From: Pseudopyrenochaeta lycopersici
Taxonomy: Eukaryota; Ascomycota; Dothideomycetes; Pleosporales; Pseudopyrenochaetaceae
Assembly: GCA_003313425.1 (NCBI GenBank)
Contig: NHZP01000032.1
Coordinates: 62,001 to 126,000, forward strand
Direction of reading: 5' to 3'
DNA: 64,000 bases
The stretch's first letter is position 1, and every line of letters starts with the position of its first letter. Under the pieces are notes generated by a model. The model had not been told where the DNA came from. It saw only the letters and a program-made list of their open reading frames with translations, and made no database searches. Positions 12,401 to 24,558 of the stretch are shown one piece after another. The position numbers and the translations under genes are program-made.

Positions 12401-13256
12401 TTACTAATAAAATAGAAGAACTAATAACCTAGAACCAAGCTTCAGTTACCTAGTTAAATAGAAAGAGTACCTAAGCGTAGAAAGCACGTAGGAACTACCA
12501 GAAAACCTAAGAAACTGCTAAGAAAAAATTAGAGAATATTAGGAAAGAGAGGAGAGGAAGAAGAAAAAACAAACAAACCTTAAGAAACGTTAGGAGCTAA
12601 AAGAAACCGCCAGGTCTACTACTAATAGCCTATTACTAATTAGGACCTCCTAGTACTTAAGAGGGAAGCTCTTAAACGCACCCTAAGTGCTAGGCAATAA
12701 ACTAAAACTAAGAGCATTAGAAGCGTTCTCAGGCAACAAGGCCTCTGCCGCTTCTTACTCCTTAATATCCCGCTCTTCTATAGCTATTACTTCTTCCGCG
12801 CGCTAATTAATTAAATCTATCTATTATCGTAACCGCTCTTCGCGAGCCTAAGCAACGCGCAGCTCTTCTAGAGCTTTTTTATACGCCTTTATTATAACCT
12901 CTTATATATCTCTAGATTCTTTTGTTTACTCTTAAAGCTTTATCTTTTAATTTACTAATTGTTTAAATTTAGACTCTGTAACTCGCACGTTACAACGTTA
13001 TCTTTAACGCAGACACTTACTACACTTCCTAGAACAAACATAGACCTTACACACCTAGTTATGCCTTACGCACGTCGCGCATTTTTAAACTATAGCTTCC
13101 CTAAAAGAGTTAATAAAATTATAAAGATGTTAGTAATAAATAGTACTAGACACTTATAGATGTTTAGGCATAGCGAGACATGATACAGTAAGAAGTAGGA
13201 AACGCCCGCGTTATATAATAAGCACTAAGGACAGCGCTAGGACAGGAGGGGGATGG

Positions 13257-13646
13257 TGTTACGATCCTGCTGGGACCCTGCCCTAGTAGCCCTAACTGGA
13301 CCTTACAGGTATTGGACCAACAACCGAGGTCACGTGACGTGCTTAGTTAATCAGTTTGATCAGTGACACTAAGCACACTAAGCACACTAAGCAACATGCA
13401 TAGCTTCTATGTATATAGACCACCACAATGAACCCTTATAGCTTATTATGTTCAACTTAATATTATACTCTACAGTATAGTAATAGTAATACTAATTATT
13501 CTTAACCCTTAGTACTCTTTACAGAAGCACCCTCTTACTGTCTTAGTATTAAACCCCCCTTCTATCTAGTCCCTCACTCTATCCTAGAGAACCAACCTTA
13601 CAATCTCATTAGTTATCCTCACTAATAGCTTTTAAGATTCTTCACA
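13257..13646 (+). repeat. 3' LTR of Gypsy element B (type A)
   Basis: TGTTACGATCCTGC to AGATTCTTCACA, 390 bp, followed by the CTAGG duplication. It differs from the 5' LTR by transitions, mostly C/T. Confidence 0.9.
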
Positions 13647-13651
13647 CTAGG

Positions 13652-16600
13652 CTTATAAGGAGTAGTTATAATAATAAATAGATTTAATTAATTAGCGCGC
13701 GGAGGAAGTAATAGTTGTAGAAGAGCGGGATATTAAGGAGTAAGAAGCGGCAGAGGCCTTATTGCCTAAAGATGCTTCTAATGCTTTTAGGTTTAGTTTA
13801 TTACCTAGCACCTAGGGTGCGTTTAAGGGCTTTTCTCTTAAGTACTAAGAGGTCCTAGTTAGCGATAGATTACTAGTAGTAAACCTGTTAGTTTCCTCTA
13901 GCTCCTAACGTTTCTTAAGGTTTATTTACTTTTTCTTTTTTCTTTCCTCTCTTTTCTAGTATTCTCTAATTTTCTCTTAATAGTTCCTTAGGTTTTCTAG
14001 TAGTTCCTATATACTTTCTATACTTAGGTATCCTTTCTATTTAACTAGGTAGCTAAAGCTTAGTTCTAGGTTGTTAACTCTTCTATTTTATTAGTACTCC
14101 TATATTTTCTTAACCTTAAACTTATTCTTTTCTTTAGGTTCGTACTAAAATATTTTTTATAGTAGTATTATAGGGTTAGCTAGTTCTAATTTAGAAATAT
14201 AGAAGCGTAGGTAGATCTTTATATTTAGTAGTAGCTTAAGTATATAGTTTACTAGTCTATTCTATTCTTTAACTAAAAATAGTCTAACTTTAACGTAGTT
14301 AAGTCCTTTACTTAATTACTTATTACGTAGATTTTTCGTAAGTAAGTATACTTTATCCCTCTTCTTTAGCTAAGGTGCTATTTTTCTTTTCTTATTCTAG
14401 TAGGAAATACTATTACGTTATACTTTCTTAAGGTTTTCTTAGAGTTATTTATATATTTTCTTTATTTCTTTAGCTATTTTTATAGCTACTTTAGCTTTTC
14501 TGCTAAGATATAGCTTTATAAAGAGATTAGGGTGTCTTCTATAGTTAGTAAAGAATAGTATCTTTCTAGTTAATTCTAATAACTTATTATTATAGGCTAG
14601 TTATGCTATTAGTAATAGTAAAACCTAATTATTTTATTATTAATTACTGTAAATTCTTAGGTAGGTTTTTATTATTCTGTTTATTCTTTCTGTCTATCTA
14701 TCTATCTATTTATAGGTAATAGGCTGTTAATAACTTTCTTTTTATTCCTATCGCGGCTATTAATATAGACTAGAAGTTAGATGTAAAGAGCTTATCTCTG
14801 TTACTTATAATAGACTTAGGTATACTATAATATCGTATTAGTCTGTCTAAGACAATAAACGCTAGTTATTCTATATTATAGTTATTTTAAAACAGTATTA
14901 TCTCTGCTACTTTTATAAACCTGCAGACTATATTAAAGATAGCGTTATACTTAATTCCTGTCGCGGGATCCTTAGATAATAGTAATCCTGTTACAAAGTC
15001 TATAGAAATGTCTACTTAAGGTTTGTTAGGTAGCTCTATAGCTTATATTTCTCTATAAGGTACGTAAGTACTGTATTTATTCTTATAATAGTCCGCGCAT
15101 TTTTTAATAAACTATTTAACTTTAGCCTTTATATTTTTAAAGCTATAGTGTTATTATATAAGTTATATTATTCTCTTAATTCTAGGGTAACTATATACTA
15201 GGTTATCGTAGTATTATTAGATAATTACCTCTTATAATTCTTTAGGTACTTTAGACGTAATTATTATAGTATTATTTAATAACTTATTAGGTCCTAAGCT
15301 TCTATCCTAGTTTACTTAAAGGATAGTATTACTAATTATTACTTTTATCCCTGTAATATCTAATCTGCAGCTAAGAGTATTAGCTCTACTATTATCTTTT
15401 CCTAGCGTGTATATAATCTTAAACTTATACTATCCTAATATTTTAGCTTATCTAACCTATCATTAGTTTAAGGTCTTAGTAGTAGTAAAGTTAACTAAGT
15501 TCTTATAATCTATAAATATTATAAGATCTAAGCAGCTCTCTACATAGATTTACTAGTAGTTAAAGGCGTTAATAACTACTATAAGCTCTTTATTATATAC
15601 GTTATAGTATTTTTTAGAGTTTATAAATTTCCTAGAGTAGTAAGTAATTAGGTGCTATTTTATATTACGTTCTTATTTTACTATTACACCTAGTATAAGG
15701 TCTAAGGCGTCTATTTTAAACTATAAAAGCTCCCTTATTTAGAATATAATTAATACTAAAGGTATAATATAGGCTTCTTTAAGTATCTAAAATACTTTTC
15801 TTTATTTATTTCTCTATTCTTATTTTATCTCTTTTCTTATAAGATTAGTAAGTAGGATAGATTTCCTAGAGAAGTCCTTAATAAACTATTAGTTAAAGTT
15901 AATAAATCTTATAAATAACTATATATCTCTAACTATTTTAGGTTTAAGCTATTCTTTTACTACTCTTATTTTTTCTTTACTTATCTTTACTCTATATACA
16001 CCTACTATATATCTTAAGAATTTAACTTCTTCCTTATAGAACTTATATTTCTTAGGTTTAAGTAGTAAACTAAATCTTCCTAAATAGGTAAGAACTATTT
16101 TAACATACTTAATATATTCTTATAGATTATTAGAGTATATAAGGATATTATTAAGATATATAATAATAAATATATCTAGGTATTCTCTTAATATATTATT
16201 AATAAGTGCCTAGTATATAGCTAGTGCGTTAGTAAGACTAAAGGGTATTACTGTATACTTATAGTAGCTATAGCGTGTTCTAAACGCAGTCTTCTATTCT
16301 TTACCTTCTTTTATATAAATAAGGTTATACGCTTTTTTTAAGTCTAATACTATAAAGACTTTTATAAAAGCTAGTTAATCTTATAGTTCTACTATATTTA
16401 GTAAAAAGTATTAATTCTTTATTATAATATTATTAAGCTTCTAGTAGTTAACGTATAATCTTAACTTTTTATTCTTTTTTAGTATAAATAGTATAAGGTA
16501 TCCTACTAGTAACTATAATTCCCTAATAAAGCCTTTTTTTAAGTTTATCTTAATATATTTATATAGGGTTTTAAGTTCTTTTTCTAATAGATTATAAATT

Positions 16601-19504
16601 AAGCTAAAAGTTAGTTACTTCTCTTCTTATAGGATTATCTTATAATCCTAAAGTTAATACTTAAGTAATACTTTTATAGTTATCTCTTCCTAAAAGAGTA
16701 ACTTATATTCTTTATACTTATTAGGAATTACTAGAGTTATACTTTACTCCTTAACTCTAGCTTATTAGTCTAAGAGCCTCCTATTAGTACCTGCTAAGTT
16801 AGACCCTTATATCTTAAGGTTGTCTTTAGTTAAAGTAAGGATCCTAATTATTATCTTCTTATCTACCTAGGTACCTAGCTGCAGAGTAAGCTTACTTATA
16901 GTTACGTTCTTTCTATAGTATTTAAATAAGAACTACTTTCTTTTCTAATCTATTTCTAGACTATATTCTCTTAACTATAGGAGTTCTAGTATTATATTAT
17001 ATTATAATAGTCTAAAGACGTCTACGTTAATTATTTCTCTATAGTTCTAGATAATAAGTTACATACTTTATACTTTGTGTGTAATTACAGACTCTAATAG
17101 TATTAGTTATCTATTAGCTACTATTAATAGATATAGTACTAATTTTAATAATAGGATAAGGCTAGCTTATTCTATCACTTACGTAGAAATATAGCTTTAT
17201 TATGCTCTAGAATCTACTAGTACCTTTATCTAGCTTCTATTAAGCTTAATATTTAGTTTAAGAAGTCCTTATACGCCTGTTATATATAGAGTTTATAATT
17301 CTTACCTATTAGTAGGCGCGACTCTAAAAAAGGCTTCTCTTAATACTTATTTAGTATCTTAACGTCTTTATACTTAAGGTAGTTAGAGTTAAGGCACGTT
17401 TACTATTATTACTAATTATATTCTCTATTAAAGACTAGCTATATTACTATAGTAGCTATAAGGTTATTATTCCCTAGAAAATAGAGGATAGTCTTCTTAT
17501 CCTATAGGTAGTTATCGTACTTAACTTTAAGATAATTATACTATTAGTACTTACATTAGTAAAATAAGTAAGAGAAGTATCTCTATTCTATCTTACTTAA
17601 ATAGTATATTATATACAGGTCTATAGTGCAGAAAGACTAGTAGATAATACTATATTACTTATTACGTAGATCTATTAAGTAGTCTAGTACTAGTTTCTAT
17701 AGTCCTTTACGTATAGTATATAAGGCTTAAGCTGCCTCTACGCGCTTATAATAGTCTTTAGCTTCTTTCTCTATAAGAAGCTAGTTAAGGTTAACGTTCT
17801 CTTTATTATCCTCCTAATATATTTATTATTTAAGCTAAGTATATATATCTTATTTCTTACTATCTGTAAGTATAATCTTACTATAAGAGTTAACTTAAAG
17901 GTACTCTTATTATACTAGGTCCTAAGTATTAAGTACGTAGAAGGCCTCTTCTTATATTAATAGTAGTATTATTTAGCGTTATAGTATATATTTAGGGGTC
18001 TTAACTACTAAGGGTTCTAGTACCTATATTTATCTAGCTTATTAAAGTTTCTATAGTGCGTCTCTAACGCTTATAAGTTACTATACTTCCTTAGCTTTCT
18101 CTGCCTACTCTTATATTACTTTCGTGTGTTATTTAGGGTAATAGTAGTATTCCTATAATATATCTTACATTACTTATTTAGCTAGGATAATTATACTTAT
18201 TCCTTATTTTATAGCTACTTCCTATTCTTCTAGGGTTAGCGTGTTAATATATTATACTTTATATATATATTACGCGCGTAGTTAGTAGTTAAGTTCTATA
18301 ATATCTTTTTTTACTTCTATAAGTATTAATAGCTTTAGAGTTCTTAGTTAATATTAGTTCTAGAAGTTTTCTTTTTTCTAATTCTTAGTTAAAAGTACTA
18401 TAGTATTATTAAAGTCTTTCTTAGTATCTTTATAGACTAGAGATAGAGAGCTATTACTCTCTTCTTCTTTATTACTATACTAGGTTCCTAAGATCCTTTT
18501 TTTAGTAAGTTCTAAGAGAGGTAGCTAGAATATCTCTACGTCTTAAGTCTCTTCTTCTTAAGTTATAATAACTTCCTATATTTTATTATTACTATTTTTT
18601 TCTTTTATAACTATTATATTAATTTAAGGAGTTACCTTATTCTTCTTCTTATAGTTCTTAGCTATATAGCCTTTCTTATTATAGTTAAAATAGGTTATTT
18701 CTTTCTTCTTTCCTCTCTTACTTAACTTTCCTCTATTAAGGTTATCTAGATATATTACCTTAGATCTTCTAAACGTGTAGTGTCCTAAGACCTCTTATAG
18801 CTGCTATTAATAACGTAAGTAATTACTATTAAATTTATTATAGTAATCTTTTTATAGTTTTTTATCTTCCTTTATTTATCTAGATTATTATCTTATAAGT
18901 CGCACGCGAAGCTTATAGAGCTCTATATCTAGTTAGATAGTCTTATTAATTAGGTTATCTAGTATTATAATCTTCGTGCCTGTACGTATAAGTTTAGTCT
19001 AGACGTCTGCTTTTACGCCCTGTTTATACATAGTTTTTAAGGTATTATTATTCTAGCTAGTTTATCTAGCGTAACCTAGAAATTTGTTAGTATAGTTAGC
19101 TACAGATTAGTTTTATTATATGTTTTAAACTTTACGTTTAGTAATAGTTATTTCGTTTAGGAGTCTAAACGCTTAACGCATATATGCTTTAAATCTGCTT
19201 ATCTCTTTAAACATAATAATTAGTTCTTAAGGCTTTTCTTCTTCGCTTATGTACTTAGCTAGGTAAGGCTTTACCTATTTAGTAGCTTCGCCCCTTATAT
19301 AGCTAGACATAAGTACTGCTTAATTATTATTGTCTATAGTAGTTACGTTAAACTTAAAGAAGAGGTTAAACTAGAGTAACTATTCCTTAAGCTTAAAGCG
19401 ATTACTATAGAAGAGGTCTAGCTTAGCAACAGCGTTGCCTAGCCTAGTAGTATAGTAGTTTATAGTTTCTATCTTAGTATTACTTATCTTAAGAGTGTTT
19501 AAAG
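13652..19504 (-). pseudogene. gag-pol body of Gypsy element A (antisense, RIP-degraded)
   Basis: The reverse complement matches the internal region of element B throughout. The join to the 3' remainder (5841-6245) can be checked against B: the sequence around 12840-12880 of B reads uninterrupted across the point where A is split. On the - strand the gag start lies just inside the 5' LTR edge near 19490. Stops occur every few codons in most segments, more than in B, so A appears older or more heavily RIPed. No functional product is possible. Confidence 0.85.
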
Positions 19505-20334
19505 TATAACAAATCTTAAAAGCTATTAGTAAAGATAACTAATAAGATTATAAGGTTAGTTCTCTAGGATAGAGTAAGAGACTAGATAGAAGAGTGGGTT
19601 TAATACTAAGACAGTAAGAGGGTGCTTCTATAAAGAGTACTAAGGGTTAAAAATAATTAGTATTACTATTACTATACTGCAGAGTATAATATTAAGTTAA
19701 ACATAATAAGCTATAAGAGTTTATTGTGGTAGTCTATATACATAGAAGTTATGTGTTACGACCCAAGAACATACTGAGGGACAACCGCCTTAAGAAGCCC
19801 TGCGGCCTGGTACGTGCGCTAGGCACAAGGCTATGTTAAGAAAAGAACACGCGACTTGTCACGAGTCTTACAGTCTTAAGGATCTTATACTCTAACATCT
19901 AGTCTCTACATAAGACTCTATAAGGACAGCACAGTCTTATAAGACTCCCTATATATATAGATTACTATAATAAACTCTTATAGCTTATTATATTTAACTT
20001 AATATTATACTCTACAGTATAGTAATAGTAATACTAATTATTCTTAACCCTTAGTACTCTTTACAGAAGCGCCCTCTTACTGTCTTAGTATTAAACCCCC
20101 TTCTATCTAGTCCCTTACTCTATCTCGGAGAACTAACCTTGCAATCTTATTAGTTATCCTCATCGATAGCTTTTAAGATTCTTCACATTATGCATGTTGC
20201 TTAGTGTGCTCGGTGTGCTTAGTGTCACTAATTAGACTGATTAACTGAGTACGTCATGTGACTTCGGTTATTGGTCCAATACCTGTGAGGTCCAGCTGGG
20301 GCCACTAGGACAGAGTTCCAGCAGGATCGTAACA
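19505..20334 (-). repeat. 5' LTR of Gypsy element A (type A), split by a solo LTR
   Basis: Antisense type-A LTR present in two pieces, 19505-19753 and 20193-20334. Together they are 391 bp once the inserted solo LTR (434 bp) and its 5-bp duplication are removed, the same as the partner LTR at 5450-5840. The outer edge GGATCGTAACA is followed by the CTGCC duplication. Confidence 0.88.
19754..20187 (+). repeat. Solo LTR of the type-B Gypsy family
   Basis: Starts TGTTACGACCCAAGAAC and ends AGATTCTTCACA, 434 bp, flanked by TTATG on both sides (19749-19753 and 20188-20192). It matches the LTRs of element D (24788-25220 and 31417-31849) but is less RIPed. It shares only its 3' part with the type-A LTR into which it inserted. 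A solo LTR with intact duplication implies LTR-LTR recombination after insertion. Confidence 0.9.
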
Positions 20335-20339
20335 CTGCC

Positions 20340-21600
20340 TTAATAAAGCTTATACATGCGGCACTCTTGCTAAGGTGTAATACTGCACTCCTGTACAGCG
20401 CTTAGGCATAAGAAGCAGCAGCATCTTAGGGGCGTATATAAAGGAGGTGCCTTTCCACGCAGGTGCAGCACCGCTGTCCCCTCTGCCCTTAAAATAGCTC
20501 TTATTTCTCTCCTTTACTTCCTTGTCTACTTCTTAGGTTTAATGAAACTTGGTATTATACTAATGTACTTTAACGTCTAACTGCGCGAAAAGATAAGGGC
20601 GAATAAAGTTTTAGTATATAGCTATGTCTAGGAAAGAAGAGTAGCGGCTGTATTTAGATTTCTTTAAGTAGGACTATTAGTATCTAGTGTTATCGTAGCT
20701 GTACAGGCGCATTACTCTATAAGCTAAATATACTAGCTAGGCGTTGTTACGCTTTGCAACCTGCAACTTCTCGTTAGCGCTAACGTTAGACCTCCTAAAT
20801 AAGATACCTATACTAGCTAACTAGTTTTATAATTAGCTGGCTTAAGTATTACGTATTTTACTGCTCCCTCTATAGGAAGCTCTGAAGAAGAATTCCTAGC
20901 GTTGAAAAATAAGACTCCTTACCTAGCTAATTACGTACCTTATAGGGCTATTTTATTAAGTAGTTAGAAGCATACTCTCCTCTAATAATAGACACGGGTT
21001 ATGTTAGGCTAGGTCTGCGGCAAAGCCGCAAGGGTAATAAAGTAGTTATCTTTCTAGATCTTAATATACTGTATATTCTGCGATAGTAGGAAGGCGGCTT
21101 TAAGATCTCTAGTTAGGTATATATTCTAGGCATTATAAAAAGAGAGTTCTTAGGGACAGATTTACTAGAAAGTTATATTTACCTAATATAGAGAAAAAGA
21201 GGCTTAATACAGTAGCGTAGACTGCTTATTATAACTTGCCTCTACCTGAGACTTCGCTCAATAATAACAGAGTCCTGCCTGTCTCCGTTGTCGTGTCTAA
21301 CTAAGCGGTCGCCCTGCAGATATCATGCTTAACAAAGGAGGCAAACTAAGCTAGCTTAACCGCAGTTTACTAAACACTAGTCCAGACGGGTTCTATGTCC
21401 AGATTAATGCAAGTCACGAATATTTTTAACGCCAACAGGACGTTAACTACTTATCGCTAAGACATGCGTTGCTATTCTCCTAGTCTATCTAAAGATGATC
21501 GGGAACAGCGTTAAGCTAGACAGTAATGTGATGTTGCTATTATCACTAACATCCCTTTAAAAAGCTTAGGGTAATGATGTAAATATCCTCCTCCAGTGAC
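20340..21600. other. Degraded DNA right of the LTR stack; unrecognised relic
   Basis: Mixed composition. It contains a TATA-like GTATATAAAGGAGG near 20434. A frame from an ATG near 20620 stays readable if TAG/TAA are taken as Gln/Trp (for example LLRFATCNFSLALTLDLL), which suggests a RIPed coding region. I could not assign a family. Before the insertion of element A this DNA was continuous with 4331-5449. Confidence 0.35.
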
Positions 21601-21612
21601 GAGGCTGAGACC

Positions 21613-21661
21613 GGGCCGGTGTACGAAGGGGCTCGTTTTTTTTTTGAGTTTTGGGCCCGTG
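21613..21661 (+). repeat. Short direct repeat, left copy (about 45 bp)
   Basis: GTACGAAGG-GCTCG, a T-run, then GAGTTTTGGGCCCGTGC. The same string recurs at 24559-24597 with one base change and a shorter T-run. The two copies bracket the gene island. Origin unknown. Confidence 0.75.
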
Positions 21662-22228
21662 CGCTGCCCACCAAAATGCGCCTCGCTCGTCCTATATAAT
21701 TATAAAAGAGAGGTACTTGGATAGGCGCAAACTTGGGGCCCCAAATTCAATAACATTTCCTCTTCATTTTCTTTCCTGTTTTTGTAACAGCGTGCTCGTA
21801 CTCTTACTATAATTCTATACAGTTTAATGAGGGAGTATGGACTTCGGATTCTTGGCCGTTTCTCTCGTAGTGCGCGGCGACGTCTCGTGGGGGAAACATG
21901 TGGCTGGCCAATCGTGTGCGACCCCGAATAACGAGAGCTGAAAAGTTTTGCCGCAATGCCAAGGTAGGGAGGGTTTAGGCCCCAAAGCTTACTGTGGAGT
22001 AAGGCGTTCGCCTCGCATTCATCGCTTCCAGCCGCACGGCCCGCTTGTATACGATTGTCGAATCACCGAATCACCGTATACAATTTCGCGAGCCAGGACA
22101 TATGATGTCAGCCACATAACAAGCAACAGTTAACAGATCTAGGTACATAAGCCGCAACATTTACAGGAGACATAGAGCGAAGCAGCCGACCTCTTACACT
22201 TCAGGCGCTTTACGAATGAGTGAGAAAG
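21662..22228. promoter_or_regulatory. Upstream region of the secreted-protein gene
   Basis: Normal composition, no RIP. It holds a TATA-like TATATAATTATAAAAG near 21694, which is over 500 bp from the start codon, so its role is uncertain. A small open frame (21948-22133, +) has no recognisable features and is not called. Confidence 0.3.
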
Positions 22229-23419
22229 ATGACACTCTTCACGAAACCCAGCACATACCTTCTCGCCCTCCTCACCCTCACCACCCCCACCTTGGCAGCA
22301 TGGAACAACCTCACCCTCTCTGACTACAAACTTACCCAGTCCGGCTACTCCTCCGCAATCGCAAATCTCGACTCCGCCCTCCCCAATGTGAAAGTCAGCG
22401 ACATAATTGCCGACCTAAACCACAATAACCCCAGCACCACTCCCTCGGTCAAAAACCTTATCCCCTCCTCGGCTTACGGCTGGCAAAATACGGCGGACTT
22501 CAACGACCAAGACACCGAGAAATGGTACCCTCAAGGCGTCACCACATCCGCTGATGCTTACGATAGCGGCACGTACGAAGGATTTCGTGTGCAGCTTATT
22601 TCCTGGCATTCAGATCACTATGACGACGGAAAGAGGGGTGCGCGCGTGAGCTTTGTATCGGGAACGAAGTATCGGCATGTGCTGCTTGTGATACCGAAAG
22701 GCGAGGATGATTTCGAGGCGATAAAGGGCCTGCATGCTGGGGGAATTATGTGGTATGGGAATTTGGTGTATGTGGTAGATACTACGGGTGGATTAAGAGT
22801 CTTCGATCTAAATCACATATACAAGGTCGACGCTGAGGTGAAGGAGGGAATCGGAAGGCAGACTGGAGGGACTTTTGGAGCTTACGGGTATAAGTAAGTA
22901 CATACTGCTCTCTCTCTTGAGTAAAATGTTAGAGGGATGGACGGGGCTGACGAGAAAAGGTACGTACTCCCGCAAGTCCGGACCTACAAATGGCAACCCA
23001 AGTCTGGTGTTATCGATATGCGCTTCTCCTATATCTCAGTTGACCGCACTACAACTCCCGACTCGATCCTCGTCGGCGAATACAGCGCTACGCGTACGGA
23101 TTGCAGGCTTGTAAGGTGGGATATCGACTATACGAACCGGCTGCTGAAGACATCCAATGGCATAGCGACAGCGTCGGAGGCTGTGAGTCATGGGAATACG
23201 AAGATCCAGGGTGCGGCGTCGATTAACGGGAAGTGGTTTTTGACGCAGAGCGGCGGCGATCTGATCAGTTATTCTTGGAAAGATGGGAAGAAGACGACCA
23301 CAGATACTTTTCCGAAAGTGCCGGAGGATTTGAGCTATGAGAAGGGTGTTGGGTTGTGGACGTTGATGGAGGTACCGGGTAGTAGGCATGTGTTTGCGAT
23401 TAATCCCGCCAAGTTTTGA
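22229..23419 (+). CDS. Secreted protein of unknown function, two exons
   Basis: Two exons, 22229-22893 and 22960-23419, give 374 residues with no internal stop. The 66-nt intron starts GTAAGT, has CTGAC near 22947 as a possible branch site, and ends AAAAG; splicing joins ...GAYGYK to YVLPQVRTYKW... in frame. The ATG at 22229 is chosen because residues 1-23 form a typical signal peptide (MTLFTKPSTYLLALLTLTTP then TLA) with a cleavage site before AWNN. The mature part is rich in Trp, Tyr and Asp, is not Cys-rich, and has no catalytic motif I can name. Some bacteria have secreted proteins with a similar WYPQGVTTSADA-like segment, but that is recollection. It is the only intact gene in the left 53 kb and lies among RIPed transposons, a setting where fungal effectors often occur; its function is unknown. 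Confidence 0.85.
22894..22959 (+). other. Spliceosomal intron of the secreted-protein gene
   Basis: GTAAGT donor, AAAAG acceptor and CTGAC branch-like site. An earlier AG (22932) would also keep frame but would leave a 39-nt intron, shorter than is usual in fungi. Confidence 0.75.
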
Positions 23420-24558
23420 AAAGAGACGTCATAAAAACAGTAAAGTAACACGAAAATGCTGGTATAGAAGCAACGCCATAATTAGACAATGACGCACTTA
23501 GATATCTGGGTACTTGATACCCCCATTCCACATAATCACTATCCCTGCTTCAAACCGTCACTTGAATATTCGTCTCGCCATCCTCCTCCTCAACCCGCAA
23601 TCCGGCGTCCCACAATGCGTTATCGTATGCACATACCTGATCTTGCCGCCCTCAAAAACCTGCGACGGATTTTGAAACCTACACAGTCTTGGAGAAGACG
23701 TCAATTGCTATGCACAGGGGGAAAAATTGATCTTTGCATCAATAACTTTCCTTCGTTCGTCACTCAAACTTCAGAATCCAGATGTCTCCCAGCCTGCTGT
23801 TGGTCTTCAGCAAGGCCACCATGGACGACTGTTGCGTCCTTGCCGCCTCCCCCCTCCACAACGTTTGCATCAAACCAACCTCTTGGCTGAGGCCCCTCGC
23901 CTTTCTGAACAGCATAGAATAACGCTCATCGCTGCTCCCAATCCTGAGTCGGATTTAGAGATATTCTGAGCAACCTGTATTTTTCTAATAATAGCCGTTG
24001 CAGCAGTTTTAAGGCTGCTCTTCTTTCCTTTTTGGGGCAATTTGAGAGTTTGTTTGAGTCGTTTTGCAGCCTTGCGAGCAGCCTGCCTCACAGCTTCATG
24101 CACGATTAGAGTTATTTGTCTGAGTGTGTTGTTTTACGCTTGCATTCAAGCGTCGCTGGTGGAACGCCGTCGTTGTAAGCGCATACGAAGGTGGAAAGGC
24201 TCGATATGTTTTGGTGATACAGCTATCATATGGTCAAACAACAAACACCTCCCTACGTAAGCACTGCAATCTTTAGGGCTGTAGAGATGTGCTTTAGTTT
24301 GACATGTAAGGGACATAAGCGGTTTAGATTGTTCATGTTCGCGATAGATAAGGATAGTAGAGCTGTGATAGTAGCAATGCTTGGCAAGGCACTTCACTAT
24401 CTAGGGCTGCATGCCGTTCTCTGTCACCGGAAACGATCGTTATATCTCTTCCCAACGCCATCCATTCTAGACAATCACGGCAAGGCCATAGTCAGAGCGG
24501 GTCGGCCACCTCCCTACTAGTACCGGCGAAGTGCATGAACCTTCTGCTCTGCATACAG
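23420..24558. other. Non-coding part of the island; small unassigned frames and a dispersed repeat
   Basis: Normal composition. On the - strand a frame ending near 23560 reads CAYDNALWDAGLRVEEEDGE before a stop, and could be the last exon of a degraded antisense gene, but I could not extend it. The segment 24165-24315 recurs inverted near 42768-42890. Small open frames (24042-24260 +, 23870-24103 -, 24230-24520 +) show no recognised domain. Confidence 0.45.
24165..24315 (+). repeat. Dispersed repeat, copy 1
   Basis: Contains GCGCATACGAAGGTGGAAAG and TATGTTTTGGTGATACAGCT, then GCACTGCAATCT...GTGCTTTAGTTTGAC. The same blocks occur on the opposite strand at 42768-42890, with about 30 bp less between them. 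Neither copy is RIPed. No terminal inverted repeats or coding capacity seen. Confidence 0.7.

Larger units (their letters stand above)
6251..13646 (+). mobile_element. Ty3/Gypsy retrotransposon B (sense, nested in A)
   Basis: 7396 bp with exact CTAGG duplications (6246-6250, 13647-13651). The LTRs are 6251-6641 and 13257-13646, and AGGAGGGGGATGG is the polypurine tract before the 3' LTR. Read through stops: gag from ATG at 6659, with a zinc knuckle at about 7447-7505 (TYFNCNKKGYIAKDYRK; the family has His and Cys where Tyr now stands). A protease-like LVDSRAQQSYIS lies near 8925. RT is at about 9900-10560 with YLNNILIY (YxDD in the family) near 10340, RNase H at about 10760-11160, and integrase at about 11340-12080 with a C-x2-C pair and SNRDKLF. 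A 352-bp solo LTR interrupts the protease/RT linker at 9109. It is RIP-inactivated. Confidence 0.92.
5450..20334 (-). mobile_element. Ty3/Gypsy retrotransposon A (antisense, split by two later insertions)
   Basis: Antisense LTR element bounded by CTGCC duplications (5445-5449 and 20335-20339). Its 3' LTR is 5450-5840 and its 5' LTR is 19505-20334. The body is interrupted at 6246-6250 by the sense element B plus its duplication, and the 5' LTR is interrupted by a solo LTR. Removing both insertions leaves about 7045 bp, matching elements B and D. On the - strand the order is gag (about 19490-18650, with a degraded zinc knuckle near 18690-18640), protease, reverse transcriptase (catalytic YxDD read as YLNN near 16170-16140), RNase H (about 15800-15400) and integrase (about 15200-14400). 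The coding sequence is full of RIP stops and the element is dead. Confidence 0.9.

Noticed and set aside
12959..13159. 66-codon frame in the 3' region of Gypsy element B
   Set aside because: Chance open frame in LTR-element DNA between pol and the 3' LTR; no counterpart in element D.
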